This document shows positions 34,391 to 42,440 of a stretch of 64,000 nt of DNA, one piece after another. The stretch covers positions 1-64,000 of the forward strand of contig JACPVR010000026.1 of assembly GCA_016197405.1 (NCBI GenBank). The letters run 5' to 3'. Positions within the stretch are counted from its first letter, which is position 1; each line of letters begins with the position of its first letter. Source of the stretch: Mycobacterium sp. GTDB taxonomy: Bacteria; Actinomycetota; Actinomycetes; Mycobacteriales; Mycobacteriaceae. The notes beneath the pieces are model-generated. The model was not told the DNA's origin. It was given only the letters and a program-made list of their open reading frames with translations, and made no database searches. Both the position numbers and the translations under genes were made by a program.

Positions 34391-35302
34391 ATGCAATCGG
34401 ATCAATCAACCGACACATCAATCGCCGAACAGCGCATCGAGTTGTCCGGCGGTGCCATCGCCTACTCGGTCGCCGGCAGCGGTCCGGCGTTGCTGCTCAT
34501 CCACGGACTGGGTGGTACCCGCCAGACGTGGCGGCACCTGATCGGGCCACTGGCCCGTGACTACACGGTCATCTCGCCTGATCTGCCCGGGCACGGCCAG
34601 TCCGATCCGCCCGCGGGCGACTACTCACTGGGTGCCCATGCCTGCGCCTTGCGGGATCTCCTGCTGGCGGTGGGGCAGCATCGGGCGACTCTCGTCGGAC
34701 ACAGCCTCGGCGGTGGCGTCGCCTTGCAGACCGCCTATCAGTTTCCAGAGCGGACCGAACGCATTGTGTTGATCAGCAGCGGGGGCCTGGGTGCGGAGGT
34801 CACTCCGATACTGCGTGCGGCAACGCTGCCCGGAGCCGAAACCGTTGTCGCCGGGCTCAGTTCGATTCCGGCCGGCCTGACCCGGTCATTGTTCGGTGCA
34901 GTCCCGGCACTGGTCGGTCGGTCCGACGGGCGGGTACTTGCCGATGTGCTGCGGGGCCTTTCCGGCCAACAACAACGGCAGGCGTTCCTGCGAACAGCCC
35001 GCACCGTCATCGACTGGCGCGGTCAGACCGTCAGTGCCACGCGACAGCTGGGTCTGCTCAGCGACGTCCCGCTGCTGGTGGCTTGGGGAGCCGACGACAA
35101 GACGATTCCACCGCACCACCACCATGCACTGGCCCAGCGTGTTCCGCACGCGGTGACCGCGGAGATCGCCGGTGCGGGGCACTACCCGCATGAAACGGCA
35201 CCTGCGCCGGTACTGGCGGCCGTGCAGGCGTTTTTGGCCGGCTCCACGCCGTTTCAGTACAGCGACGCCCGCTGGCTGGAATTGTTGACCCAAGTCACCT
35301 GA
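34391..35302 (+). CDS. alpha/beta hydrolase
   Basis: This is a 303-residue alpha/beta-hydrolase-fold protein. LLLIHGLGGTRQTWRHL is the oxyanion-hole loop, VGHSLGGGVALQ the nucleophile elbow with the catalytic Ser, GADDKTIPP the acid region and GAGHYPHETAP the His region, so the triad is complete. ATG 34391 follows GGAGG. It diverges from the small-ORF/glycosyltransferase operon. A CCTACTGTAGG palindrome at 34327 lies upstream and contains a possible -10 (TACTGT). Substrate unknown; esterase, lipase or C-C hydrolase activity is possible. Confidence 0.92.
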   Translation: MQSDQSTDTSIAEQRIELSGGAIAYSVAGSGPALLLIHGLGGTRQTWRHLIGPLARDYTVISPDLPGHGQSDPPAGDYSLGAHACALRDLLLAVGQHRATLVGHSLGGGVALQTAYQFPERTERIVLISSGGLGAEVTPILRAATLPGAETVVAGLSSIPAGLTRSLFGAVPALVGRSDGRVLADVLRGLSGQQQRQAFLRTARTVIDWRGQTVSATRQLGLLSDVPLLVAWGADDKTIPPHHHHALAQRVPHAVTAEIAGAGHYPHETAPAPVLAAVQAFLAGSTPFQYSDARWLELLTQVT

Positions 35303-35370
35303 GAGCGCCGCGTTCCGGCGACATCTGCGCCGACTGTGTCGCACGACTCCGCCTCGGTAGCAGCCGAAAG

Positions 35371-35397
35371 GGTTTGCGCCGGCCCGCGTCGGTGTAT
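35371..35397 (+). promoter_or_regulatory. SigF-type promoter before the CsbD gene
   Basis: GGTTT at 35371 and GGTGTAT at 35391 are spaced by 15 nt, like the other two SigF-like sites. Transcription would start near 35404, leaving a 5' leader of about 175 nt. The leader opens with a 7-bp hairpin, ATGGGCG-TCAG-CGCCCAT at 35408-35425, followed by a ten-codon frame. Confidence 0.45.
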
Positions 35398-35579
35398 CCC
35401 AGGGCTCATGGGCGTCAGCGCCCATCCATGTCGCGTCTAAACCTGGCGCTTCGCCAGCACAACCGGGATGGCCGTTCGGCGCTCCCGATCGCGTCTTCAA
35501 CGGGCCGCCGCACCGAATGCTGACTACGTGAAACGCCCAGCGCATCAAGATTTTTTACGACCCAACGATCAGGAGAAGC

Positions 35580-36137
35580 ATGAGCGAGAACAACAAGGCT
35601 GACCAGGCCCGGAAGGGTTTGATCGACTCGGTCAAAGGCAAGGCGAAGGAAGTATTCGGCGCCGTCACCGGCAACGAGTCGTTGACGGCGGAGGGTCAGC
35701 TCGAGCAGACCCAGGCCCAGGAGCGTAAAGAGGCCAACAGCGTCGAAGCCGTCGCCGATGCCGAGGCGACCCAGGCCCGCAAGGAAGCCGCAGAAGCCAA
35801 GCTCGAAGGCGCCAGTGAGCGCGCGGTCGTGAATGCCAAGGCAGCGGTTGTCGAGAACGACGTGCGCACACAGCAGGCTGTACAGCATCAGGCCGTCGAG
35901 CGAGCCGGGCAACAGGATGCGGCCAAGGCGAAGGCGCAGGCCGAGGCCGACGCCCAGCGCGAGGTTGCGCAGGCGAAGGCCGAAGAGCAGGCAAAAGTGC
36001 AGGCCGCAGGAGCTGAACTGTCCGACGCCGTCGAGGAGCACCGCACTGCCGAGCAGGTCACTGCCGGTGCGCAGGCCGAGGCGGATCGCATCAGGGAGCG
36101 CGCCGACCGTTTGACCGCCGAAGCCGACCTGCCCTGA
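35580..36137 (+). CDS. CsbD-domain stress protein with long coiled coil
   Basis: This is a 185-residue, very hydrophilic protein. Residues 1-45 (NNKADQARKGLIDSVKGKAKEVFGAVTGNESL) match the CsbD family, general-stress proteins of unknown mechanism. From about residue 45 on it is a continuous Ala/Glu/Gln/Lys helix (AKAKAQAEADAQREVAQAKA), predicted coiled coil, which ordinary CsbD proteins of about 60-70 residues lack. ATG follows AGGAG. The next gene, 26 nt downstream, encodes a second coiled-coil protein, so they may form a complex. The SigF-type promoter upstream fits stationary-phase expression. Confidence 0.88.
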   Translation: MSENNKADQARKGLIDSVKGKAKEVFGAVTGNESLTAEGQLEQTQAQERKEANSVEAVADAEATQARKEAAEAKLEGASERAVVNAKAAVVENDVRTQQAVQHQAVERAGQQDAAKAKAQAEADAQREVAQAKAEEQAKVQAAGAELSDAVEEHRTAEQVTAGAQAEADRIRERADRLTAEADLP

Positions 36138-36163
36138 ACACCGAAAACATCAAGGAGCCAACA

Positions 36164-36844
36164 ATGAGTGTCACATCAGTTCCATTCGCAGTTCTACGTT
36201 TCCAGTACCAGGTCGTGCGGCTTCCGCTGCAGCTGATCGAGGAGCGGCTTTTCGCTCGATTGGATTCCGAAGCCCCGGCCCGGTTGTTCTTCGAGCGTTC
36301 CCTCGGCAAGTTGGACGAGACTGTCGGCAGCGCTCTGGGTGATCAGCGGCTGCAGCGTCGCGGTGCTGCGCTCGCCGAGCGCAGCGATGCACTCGCTCGT
36401 GCGGCCAGGCTGGAGAATGCCGCATCGCAGAAGCGTGAACACGCCGAGGCGGACCTCGAAGCCAAACAGGACAAGGTGATCGAGGATATCGGTCAGGTCA
36501 GGCAATCCAAGGAAAGCGCAGTGCAGGACGCGAAAACCGCAGCGGCGGAACGCAAACGCGCAGCAGAGCAGGATGCCCAGAAGCGCACCGCCGAGGCGAA
36601 GAAGCGCGTCGACGATGCAGCCGCGCGACGCACGGATTCGGTGGAGTCGGCCAAGCGCCAGCAGCAGGAGAAGATCGAGGCTGCCGAGCGGCGGGCCAGT
36701 GCGGCGGCGAAAGCCAAACTCGATGATGCCAACGAGAAGCGCTCCGCAGCAGCGACGAAGCGGGCGCAGGCCGACCGGATCGAAGAACTCGCCGACGTGG
36801 AGAAGGCAAAGCGTCAGGCCGAGCGGGCACACAACAACGCGTGA
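36164..36844 (+). CDS. coiled-coil protein paired with the CsbD protein
   Basis: This is a 226-residue protein of unknown function. Residues 1-60 form a non-repetitive head (VPFAVLRFQYQVVRLPLQLIEERLFARL, then FFERSLGKLDETVGSALGD). The rest is a long Ala/Lys/Glu/Arg-rich coiled coil (AEQDAQKRTAEAKKRVDDAA). There is no signal peptide. AAGGAG precedes the ATG, and the gene follows the CsbD gene by 26 nt and is followed by a strong terminator, so the two make a bicistronic unit. It may be a cytoplasmic scaffold, but this is only an inference. Confidence 0.82.
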   Translation: MSVTSVPFAVLRFQYQVVRLPLQLIEERLFARLDSEAPARLFFERSLGKLDETVGSALGDQRLQRRGAALAERSDALARAARLENAASQKREHAEADLEAKQDKVIEDIGQVRQSKESAVQDAKTAAAERKRAAEQDAQKRTAEAKKRVDDAAARRTDSVESAKRQQQEKIEAAERRASAAAKAKLDDANEKRSAAATKRAQADRIEELADVEKAKRQAERAHNNA

Positions 36845-36858
36845 CGTTCGGCAAAACG

Positions 36859-36892
36859 ATCACCGCGCCCGGCATGTGCCGGGCGCGGTGAT
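36859..36892 (+). terminator. strong intrinsic terminator after the CsbD unit
   Basis: ATCACCGCGCCCGGCA pairs perfectly with TGCCGGGCGCGGTGAT (16 bp, with the stem closing almost to the turn), followed by TTGTTTGTG. It lies 15 nt after the stop of the coiled-coil gene. The symmetrical stem may also end transcripts arriving from the minus-strand GlsB gene. Confidence 0.85.
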
Positions 36893-36943
36893 TGTTTGTG
36901 TGCGAACGCTGATTTCAGCCGTACCGCTTGTCAACCGCGCAGA

Positions 36944-37222
36944 TCAGCGGGTCACATGCTTGCGGCGACCGGTGACGCCGAGGTATGCACCGATGAGCAG
37001 TACCGCGACGATGATGCCGACCAGGAACGGGATGATCTCGAACCCGCCGTTGGCGTTGGAATAGCCCAGCTTGTAGGTGACCCACGTTCCGAGGAACGAT
37101 CCCAGCGCGCCGAGCAGTACCGTCATGATGAGCCCGATGTTCTGCTTACCGGGCATGACCAGCCTGGCGAGTACTCCGACGATGAGGCCGACGACGATTG
37201 CGCCGATGATGGTTCCGATCAT
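36944..37222 (-). CDS. GlsB/YeaQ/YmgE-family small membrane protein
   Basis: This is a 92-residue protein with three hydrophobic segments, IGTIIGAIVVGLIVGVLARLVMPG, LIMTVLLGALGSFLGTWVTY and IIPFLVGIIVAVLLIGAYL. The glycine-rich GAxVGxxxGxxAR pattern is that of the transglycosylase-associated/GlsB family, small inner-membrane stress proteins of unclear function. ATG 37222 follows AGGAG; the ORF track starts 13 codons earlier. The gene is convergent with the CsbD unit. A GCAACG...CGTTGC inverted repeat lies upstream. Confidence 0.92.
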   Translation of the reverse strand: MIGTIIGAIVVGLIVGVLARLVMPGKQNIGLIMTVLLGALGSFLGTWVTYKLGYSNANGGFEIIPFLVGIIVAVLLIGAYLGVTGRRKHVTR

Positions 37223-37358
37223 GTTCAACTCCTGACGATCGCAACGCCCTGATGGCGCCAACGTTGCGTCGGTATGCCCGTTATTGTCGGCTTCTACTCG
37301 CCGAAGGGCTTTCGGTGTCTACCACGTGCTCGAAAAGCCTCGCGCGCAGCGACATTGA

Positions 37359-38618
37359 TCACTTCGGTGATCGCCAGGCGTGAGTGGACGCTCTTGCCGG
37401 GGCGAGGCGGATGAGCTGGGTGACGTGTCGGGGTGTCAGTTCTTCCAGACAGCTGACGCCGAGCAGTCGCATGGTCCTGGCCACCTGCTCGGACAGGATG
37501 GCGATGGTGCGGTCGACCCCGGCCTCACCGCCTGCCATCAGGCCGTAGAGGTAGGCGCGACCGATCAGGGTGAAGCGCGCCCCGAGTGCTATCGCGGCGA
37601 CGATATCGGCACCGGACATGATCCCGGTGTCCAGCAGGATCTCGGTGTCCTTGCCGACCTCCGCGACGACATCGGGCAGCAGGTGGAACGGGACCGGAGC
37701 ACGGTCCAGCTGACGTCCACCGTGATTGGACAGCACGATGCCGTCGACACCGAGATCGACGACCCTGCGAGCGTCGGCCAGCGTCTGGATGCCCTTGACG
37801 ACCACCTTGCCGGGCCACTGAGACGCGATCCAGGTCAGGTCTTCGAATGTGACCGTCGGATCGAACATGGTGTCGAGCAGTTCGGCGACGGTTCCCGACC
37901 AGCGGTCCAGTGACGCGAACGCCAATGGTTCGGTGGTCAGGAAATCGATCCACCACTGCGGACGCGGTAGCGCGTCGAGCACCGTTCTCAACGTCAGCGC
38001 CGGCGGTATCGACATGCCGTTACGTTTGTCCCGCAACCGGGCCCCGGCCACAGGAACGTCGACCGTCACCAGCAGCGTGTCGAACCCCGCTGCGGCGGCC
38101 CGATCGACAAGTGCCATCGAGCGGTCGCGGTCCTTCCACATGTAGAGCTGGAACCAGTTGCGTCCCCGTGGGTTGGCCAGCGCGACATCCTCGATCGACG
38201 CCGTGCCCATGGTGGACAGCGAGAACGGAATGCCGGCCCGGCCCGCGGCGTGCGCGCCGGCGATCTCGCCCTCGGTCTGCATCATCCGGGTGAATCCGGT
38301 GGGCGCGATCCCGAAAGGCTGGGCGACCGGCCCGCCGAGAACCTCCCAGCCGGTGTCGACCGTCGACACGTCGCGCAGGATCGCGGGCTGGAATTCGATG
38401 TCGGAGAACGCTTGTCGAGCCCGGGCGATGGACAGTTCGGCCTCGGCCGAACCGTCGGTGTAATCGAAGGCGGCCTTCGGGGTGCGTCGTTTGGCGATGC
38501 GACGCAGGTCGTCGATGGTGAGCGCATTTTCCAGCCGCCGTGTCTTCGCGTTGAGCTGCGGCTTCTTGAACTGCATCAGAGGCGCCAGGTCGGCGACCTT
38601 CGGCCTTCGGCGTTTCAT
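37359..38618 (-). CDS. lldD: FMN-dependent alpha-hydroxy-acid dehydrogenase, LldD2-like
   Basis: This is a 419-residue flavoprotein of the L-lactate dehydrogenase/glycolate oxidase family, oxidising 2-hydroxy acids with [19 protein letters not shown] and [17 protein letters not shown] are conserved N-terminal parts; [32 protein letters not shown] and [12 protein letters not shown] (catalytic His and Arg) are active-site motifs. The N-terminal [16 protein letters not shown] is highly similar to what I recall of mycobacterial LldD2. Probably membrane-linked, passing electrons to quinone. It stands alone and is divergent from the SDR-MarR pair. Confidence 0.92.
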   Translation of the reverse strand: MKRRRPKVADLAPLMQFKKPQLNAKTRRLENALTIDDLRRIAKRRTPKAAFDYTDGSAEAELSIARARQAFSDIEFQPAILRDVSTVDTGWEVLGGPVAQPFGIAPTGFTRMMQTEGEIAGAHAAGRAGIPFSLSTMGTASIEDVALANPRGRNWFQLYMWKDRDRSMALVDRAAAAGFDTLLVTVDVPVAGARLRDKRNGMSIPPALTLRTVLDALPRPQWWIDFLTTEPLAFASLDRWSGTVAELLDTMFDPTVTFEDLTWIASQWPGKVVVKGIQTLADARRVVDLGVDGIVLSNHGGRQLDRAPVPFHLLPDVVAEVGKDTEILLDTGIMSGADIVAAIALGARFTLIGRAYLYGLMAGGEAGVDRTIAILSEQVARTMRLLGVSCLEELTPRHVTQLIRLAPARASTHAWRSPK

Positions 38619-38704
38619 GATCGGACCTTCCTATCCCGGTGGAGCCTACCGATGGACTGTCGGAACGTGATCGCGATGGTGAACGAAGGGGCGTGGTTTA
38701 GTTA

Positions 38705-38735
38705 TATGATGCATAATGATTGTTGTGACTACAAC
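38705..38735 (+). promoter_or_regulatory. leaderless promoter and candidate MarR operator before the SDR gene
   Basis: TATGAT at 38705-38710 lies five nt before the ATG at 38716, so the transcript probably begins at the start codon. GTTGT at 38722 and ACAAC at 38731 form an inverted repeat just inside the gene. AT-rich sequence here contrasts with the neighbourhood. The MarR protein encoded downstream could bind this repeat. Confidence 0.5.
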
Positions 38736-39447
38736 TAATTCTGGCGAGTCCCCAGGTCAGGGCGGGCGGGTTCTGCTGATCGGCGCGTCCCGCGGTTTGG
38801 GTCTCGCGCTGGCCGAACAATGGGCCCGCGGCGGTTGGCAGGTCGTGGCCACCGTCCGGGGTCCGGGACGGACACCACTGCACGACACGGCCGAGGTGTC
38901 GGGAGGGCGTATCGAGATCGAACATGTCGACGTGGTCGAGCCCGGGCAGGTCGTAGCGCTGCGCGAGCGGCTGGCTGGCAGGCGTTTTGATCTGCTTTTC
39001 GTCAATGCCGGTGTCACGAATCAGCCGGAGGGCACGGTCGCGGAGACCTCGACCGAGGAGTTCGTCCGCGTCATGGTTACCAATGCACTCAGTCCGCTGC
39101 GCGTCATCGAATCGCTGCAGGATCTCGTCGAACCGGCCGGCACCATCGGTGTGATGTCATCCGGGCAGGGCAGCGTGGCCAACAACGACAATGGTGGACA
39201 CGAGGTCTACCGCGGCAGCAAGGCCGCTCTCAACACGTTCATGCGCAGCTACGCCGCGCGGCACCGGGGTGAGGCCCGGACCCTGGTGCTGATGGCACCC
39301 GGCTGGGTGCGCACCGAACTCGGTGGCGACGACGCCCGGCTCGGCGTCGAGGACAGCATCCCCAATGTCGTCAAGACACTCGACGCGCTGCGGGGCAGCC
39401 CCGGTCTGCACTACGTCGACTACCTCGGAAGGACCGTCCCGTGGTGA
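38716..39447 (+). CDS. short-chain dehydrogenase/reductase
   Basis: This is a 243-residue SDR. RVLLIGASRGLGLALAEQWARGG is the glycine-rich cofactor loop with an Arg (VATVRG) that favours NADP, FVNAGV takes the place of the NNAG motif, VMSSGQGS holds the catalytic Ser and EVYRGSKAALNTFM the YxxxK pair. It acts on an unknown carbonyl or alcohol. It appears leaderless from a TATGAT box. The stop lies inside the start of the marR gene (7-nt overlap), so the two are one operon, and MarR probably regulates both. Confidence 0.93.
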   Translation: MIVVTTTNSGESPGQGGRVLLIGASRGLGLALAEQWARGGWQVVATVRGPGRTPLHDTAEVSGGRIEIEHVDVVEPGQVVALRERLAGRRFDLLFVNAGVTNQPEGTVAETSTEEFVRVMVTNALSPLRVIESLQDLVEPAGTIGVMSSGQGSVANNDNGGHEVYRGSKAALNTFMRSYAARHRGEARTLVLMAPGWVRTELGGDDARLGVEDSIPNVVKTLDALRGSPGLHYVDYLGRTVPW

Positions 39448-39887
39448 GGTCGTCGTCAGGGCACGACGACTCCATGCGCCGCGCCTGGGCCCTCATGTAC
39501 CAGTTCGTCGAATCGCATAACCGCCGAGGCGAACTCGCCGAGGCACTCGGATTTCGTCTGGGCGGCGGTCGCGGAAAAATCCTCTTCCAGCTGCGCGACG
39601 GGCCGCTGACCCTGGGCCAACTCGCCGCCGCGCACGGTATGGACGCCCCCTATGTCACGCTGATCGTCGACAAGCTGGAATCGCACGGTCTGGTCGAACG
39701 CCGCCCGCACCCAGATGACAAGCGCCGCAAGCTCGTCGCGCTCACTGCGGCCGGACGCCGTGCCGTCGCCACCGCCGACGCGATCCTGTTCCGCCCACCC
39801 GCCGCAATTGGTAACCTTTCGCCCGAGGAGCGTGATCAACTCACCGGACTTCTCACGCGTCTCACCGACGCGACCGGGACCGGGTGA
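39441..39887 (+). CDS. MarR-family transcriptional regulator
   Basis: This is a 148-residue winged-helix regulator. LGGGRGKILFQLRDGPLTLGQLAAAHGMDAPYVTLIVDKLESHGLV is the helix-turn-helix and VERRPHPDDKRRKLVALTAAGRR the wing. The start is GTG after GGAAGGA inside the 3' end of the SDR gene. MarR proteins usually repress an adjacent enzyme gene until a phenolic or similar ligand binds; the operon layout fits this. Confidence 0.93.
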   Translation: MVRSSSGHDDSMRRAWALMYQFVESHNRRGELAEALGFRLGGGRGKILFQLRDGPLTLGQLAAAHGMDAPYVTLIVDKLESHGLVERRPHPDDKRRKLVALTAAGRRAVATADAILFRPPAAIGNLSPEERDQLTGLLTRLTDATGTG

Positions 39888-39921
39888 CCGGTCCACCGCG
39901 GTAGCGTCGCAGAGGAGTGCC

Positions 39922-40596
39922 GTGACGACCTATCTGTTGATTCCCGGGGCGGGCTGCGATCCGATCTACTGGCGCCCGCTGATGGCCGAACTGACCGACC
40001 GCGGACACCGCGGGATAGCCGTCGACCTGCCCTGCGATGACGACTCGGCCGACCTGAACACCTACGTCGAGGTCGTCGCCTCGGCGTATCACGACGACGG
40101 CCAGCGACCTGTCGTGGTGGCGCATTCCTTCGGCGGTTTCACCGGTGCGCTTGCCTGCTCGCGGGTCGACGCGTCGGCGCTGATCTACCTCTCGGCGATG
40201 ATCCCGCGTCCCGGTGAGCGCCCGGCTGACTGGTGGAATGTCACCGGTTGCGCTGCGGCGCAACGTGAAGCTGCGGCGAAGGCCGGATACGACCCCGACG
40301 ATATGACGGCACTGTTCTACAACGGTGTCGAATCAGATTGGGCCACAGGAGAGCTCGAACGCGATCAATCGGAGACCCCGGGGCGCTCCGTCTGGCCGGC
40401 GGACGCGCTTCCACAACTTCCGACCCGATTCATCCTCTTCCGCGACGACCGCTTCTTCCCGGAACCGTTCATGCGCCGGATCGTCGCCGAGCGGCTGGGG
40501 ATCGAGCCGGAGGTCGTACCCGGTGGGCACATGGCGATGCTCTCGCATCCCGGCGTACTCGCCGACCAGCTCGTCGGCCCCGGTCCGCACACCTGA
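39922..40596 (+). CDS. alpha/beta hydrolase
   Basis: This is a 224-residue small alpha/beta hydrolase from GTG 39922, which follows AGAGGAG; the track ORF starts in the previous gene. YLLIPGAGCDPIYWRPL is the oxyanion region, VVVAHSFGGFTGAL the nucleophile Ser elbow, FRDDRFFPEPF the acid region and PGGHMAMLSHP the His. It lies 34 nt after marR and may belong to that operon. The fold and size resemble methyl-ester and hydroxynitrile-lyase type esterases. Substrate unknown. Confidence 0.9.
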   Translation: MTTYLLIPGAGCDPIYWRPLMAELTDRGHRGIAVDLPCDDDSADLNTYVEVVASAYHDDGQRPVVVAHSFGGFTGALACSRVDASALIYLSAMIPRPGERPADWWNVTGCAAAQREAAAKAGYDPDDMTALFYNGVESDWATGELERDQSETPGRSVWPADALPQLPTRFILFRDDRFFPEPFMRRIVAERLGIEPEVVPGGHMAMLSHPGVLADQLVGPGPHT

Positions 40597-40709
40597 CAGC
40601 AGGCCGGAATCGGCACGCGAAACGCCTGTGTACGCCACATGTGCTGCCTACACTCGTATCCGGACGAGGACTGCCAGATTTCCTCGATGGGGCGCGACAC
40701 GGAGACCGA

Positions 40710-41126
40710 ATGAGACGCTCGACTACCGGCATGGCCGCACTCGCCGTAGCGGCCGGTGCGCTCGCTCTCGCGGTGCCCGCCGCAGCGGACCTGGCTCCCG
40801 GCATATACCGCTACACCAGTGTCATGGCCGATGGCACGACCACCGACGTCATGATGCGAGTGGACAGCTGCGGCCCCGGTTGCATCAGCCTGTTCAACCT
40901 CACGGCGAACACCGACCAGGGACAGGCGCGGGTCGAAGGATCCCAGTACGTCCTGGACCAATTCGTCCCGCAGGGCGCCACGTGTGCCGATGGCCGGCCC
41001 GTCGACGTCGTGGCGCGCTATACGTTCGACCTCGACGGCAGCAACGGGGTGTACACGCTCAACGGTCCCAACCCGTGCGGTGGCGGGCCGGTCGGTTCGA
41101 CGTCTTTCAGCTTCGCACCCGCATAA
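40710..41126 (+). CDS. secreted protein of unknown function
   Basis: This is a 138-residue protein. RRSTTGMAALAVAAGALALAVPAAADLAP is a clear Sec signal peptide with AAA-D cleavage. The mature 110 residues have Cys in SCGPGC, ATCADG and NPCGGG, likely disulfide pairs, and Thr/Asp-rich beta-type segments. ATG follows GGAGA. This type of small exported mycobacterial protein is common, but I cannot name its family. Its last 20 nt overlap the end of a minus-strand small membrane gene. Confidence 0.85.
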   Translation: MRRSTTGMAALAVAAGALALAVPAAADLAPGIYRYTSVMADGTTTDVMMRVDSCGPGCISLFNLTANTDQGQARVEGSQYVLDQFVPQGATCADGRPVDVVARYTFDLDGSNGVYTLNGPNPCGGGPVGSTSFSFAPA

Positions 41127-41328
41127 GCGCACGCGCCGCCGGACCCACCCCCCGGCGCAGCACCGCACCTGATATCGAGCCCAAGAAGAACCCCACCGCG
41201 AAGGACCGGCTTGCGCGCCGGTTGTTTCGCCGGGCGGCGATGGCGGAGCCCAGGTAACCGCATGCCGAAGCGGTGATGGAGACGGCGACCAGAAGCCAGA
41301 TCACAGCCGTGACTCCGAGCCCGCTCAT
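41107..41328 (-). CDS. small membrane protein, 73 aa
   Basis: An N-terminal helix (VTAVIWLLVAVSITASACGYLGSAIAA) is followed by a basic cluster RRNNRRASRS and a second hydrophobic segment FAVGFFLGSISGAVL, then a basic tail. Two-helix topology with a positive cytoplasmic loop is likely. The gene ends inside the 3' end of the convergent secreted-protein gene. The start is ATG with GAGGATGCG upstream. No function recognised. Confidence 0.62.
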   Translation of the reverse strand: MSGLGVTAVIWLLVAVSITASACGYLGSAIAARRNNRRASRSFAVGFFLGSISGAVLRRGVGPAARALMRVRS

Positions 41329-41470
41329 ATCGCATCCTCCCGGCCGTCGTCGTCAACGGCCGCGTGCCGATCCAACCACCGCCGAGGCCCGTTCGGCAGT
41401 CCGAGCCGACGTTCGTGACCAAAGCGCGTTCGAAACGTTAGGGCTGGTCTGCGAACCTTGCCGGCACGCT

Positions 41471-41496
41471 GTTTTCAGTTGACGCCCAGGGGGAAT
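41471..41496 (+). promoter_or_regulatory. weak SigF-like promoter before the methyltransferase gene
   Basis: GTTT at 41471 and GGGAAT at 41491 are separated by 16 nt. The -10 part deviates from GGGTAT at one base. It would start transcription about 45 nt before the GTG at 41545. Confidence 0.3.
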
Positions 41497-41544
41497 AGCT
41501 CTTTCGCGACACAATCCCCGTCGCCTCGCTGACGAAGGGCCGTT

Positions 41545-42234
41545 GTGACAATCGCTTTCTCGAATCCGGCTCTGGCCGTTGCCTCCGGTGTGTATCGCCC
41601 GCAGGAGGATTCCCGTCTGCTGGTGGACACCATGAGTGCAACGGGCGTCGCCCGTGGTCAACGGGTTGCCGACTTGTGCACCGGTAGTGGCATTGTGGCC
41701 GTCAACGCCGCTCTTCAGGGAGCCGGCAGTGTCACCGGGTTCGACGTGTCACCAGCGGCGGTTCGATGCGCACGCGCCAATGCCGCCCAGGCCGGGGTGG
41801 GCGTCGAGGTGCACCTGGGATCGTGGGCCCGGGCCATGGAGTTCGGGCCATTCGATGTGGTGCTGAGTAATCCGCCCTATGTCCCGCACGACCCCGCCGT
41901 CGCCGATGCCGACATCCCGCCGGCCTATGGAATGCCGGTCGCCTGGGACGCCGGTCCGGACGGTCGGTCGGTGCTCGACCCGTTGTGCGAGATCGCCGGT
42001 GATCTGCTGGCAGACCGCGGCACGCTGATGGTGGTGCACTCCGAGTTCGCCCGGCTCGATCGGACGGTGGATATGCTCCGGCGTGCCGGCTTGAACGCCG
42101 AAATCGTTGCCGAACAGTGGGTTCCATTCGGACCGGTGCTAGCGGCGCGGGCGGCGTGGCTCGAACGCATCGGCCTGCTCGAACCGGGCCGCCGAACCGA
42201 GCGGCTCGGCGTGGTCAGGGCGCAGAAGACATGA
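41545..42234 (+). CDS. HemK/N6-adenine-type SAM methyltransferase
   Basis: This is a 229-residue class I methyltransferase. RVADLCTGSGIVAVNAAL is the SAM-binding motif I and FDVVLSNPPYVP the NPPY catalytic motif of N-methyltransferases acting on Gln, Asn or adenine amino groups; the opening GVYRPQEDSRLLV resembles eukaryotic Mtq2/HemK2. It lacks the long N-terminal helix bundle of release-factor PrmC. The GTG follows GAAGGG. Its stop overlaps the CDGSH gene as ATGA, so the two are translated together. Target unknown. Confidence 0.9.
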   Translation: MTIAFSNPALAVASGVYRPQEDSRLLVDTMSATGVARGQRVADLCTGSGIVAVNAALQGAGSVTGFDVSPAAVRCARANAAQAGVGVEVHLGSWARAMEFGPFDVVLSNPPYVPHDPAVADADIPPAYGMPVAWDAGPDGRSVLDPLCEIAGDLLADRGTLMVVHSEFARLDRTVDMLRRAGLNAEIVAEQWVPFGPVLAARAAWLERIGLLEPGRRTERLGVVRAQKT

Positions 42235-42440
42235 GCGCGGCGCAGGCGCGTCTGGTGCAGGTGGTTCCCGGTGGGCCGGTCATCGTCGAAGGCCCGGTAC
42301 GCATCGAGATGCCCGACGGTACGACGGTCGAGTCGGACCGTTTCATGGTCGCGATCTGCGCATGCCGGCGCAGCAAGACATTTCCGTTGTGCGACACCAG
42401 TCACCGGCGTCGCGAACGCACCACCGACAGTTCAGACTAG
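42231..42440 (+). CDS. CDGSH iron-sulfur domain protein
   Basis: This is a 69-residue protein. ICACRRSKTFPLCDTSH fits the CxCxxSxxxPxCDxxH pattern that binds a 2Fe-2S cluster with three Cys and one His, as in mitoNEET-type proteins. It starts at an ATGA overlap with the methyltransferase gene; the longer ORF in the track is out of place. It overlaps by 9 nt the end of the convergent haem-oxygenase-like gene. Likely a small electron-transfer or cluster-transfer protein for one of its neighbours. Confidence 0.92.
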   Translation: MSAAQARLVQVVPGGPVIVEGPVRIEMPDGTTVESDRFMVAICACRRSKTFPLCDTSHRRRERTTDSSD

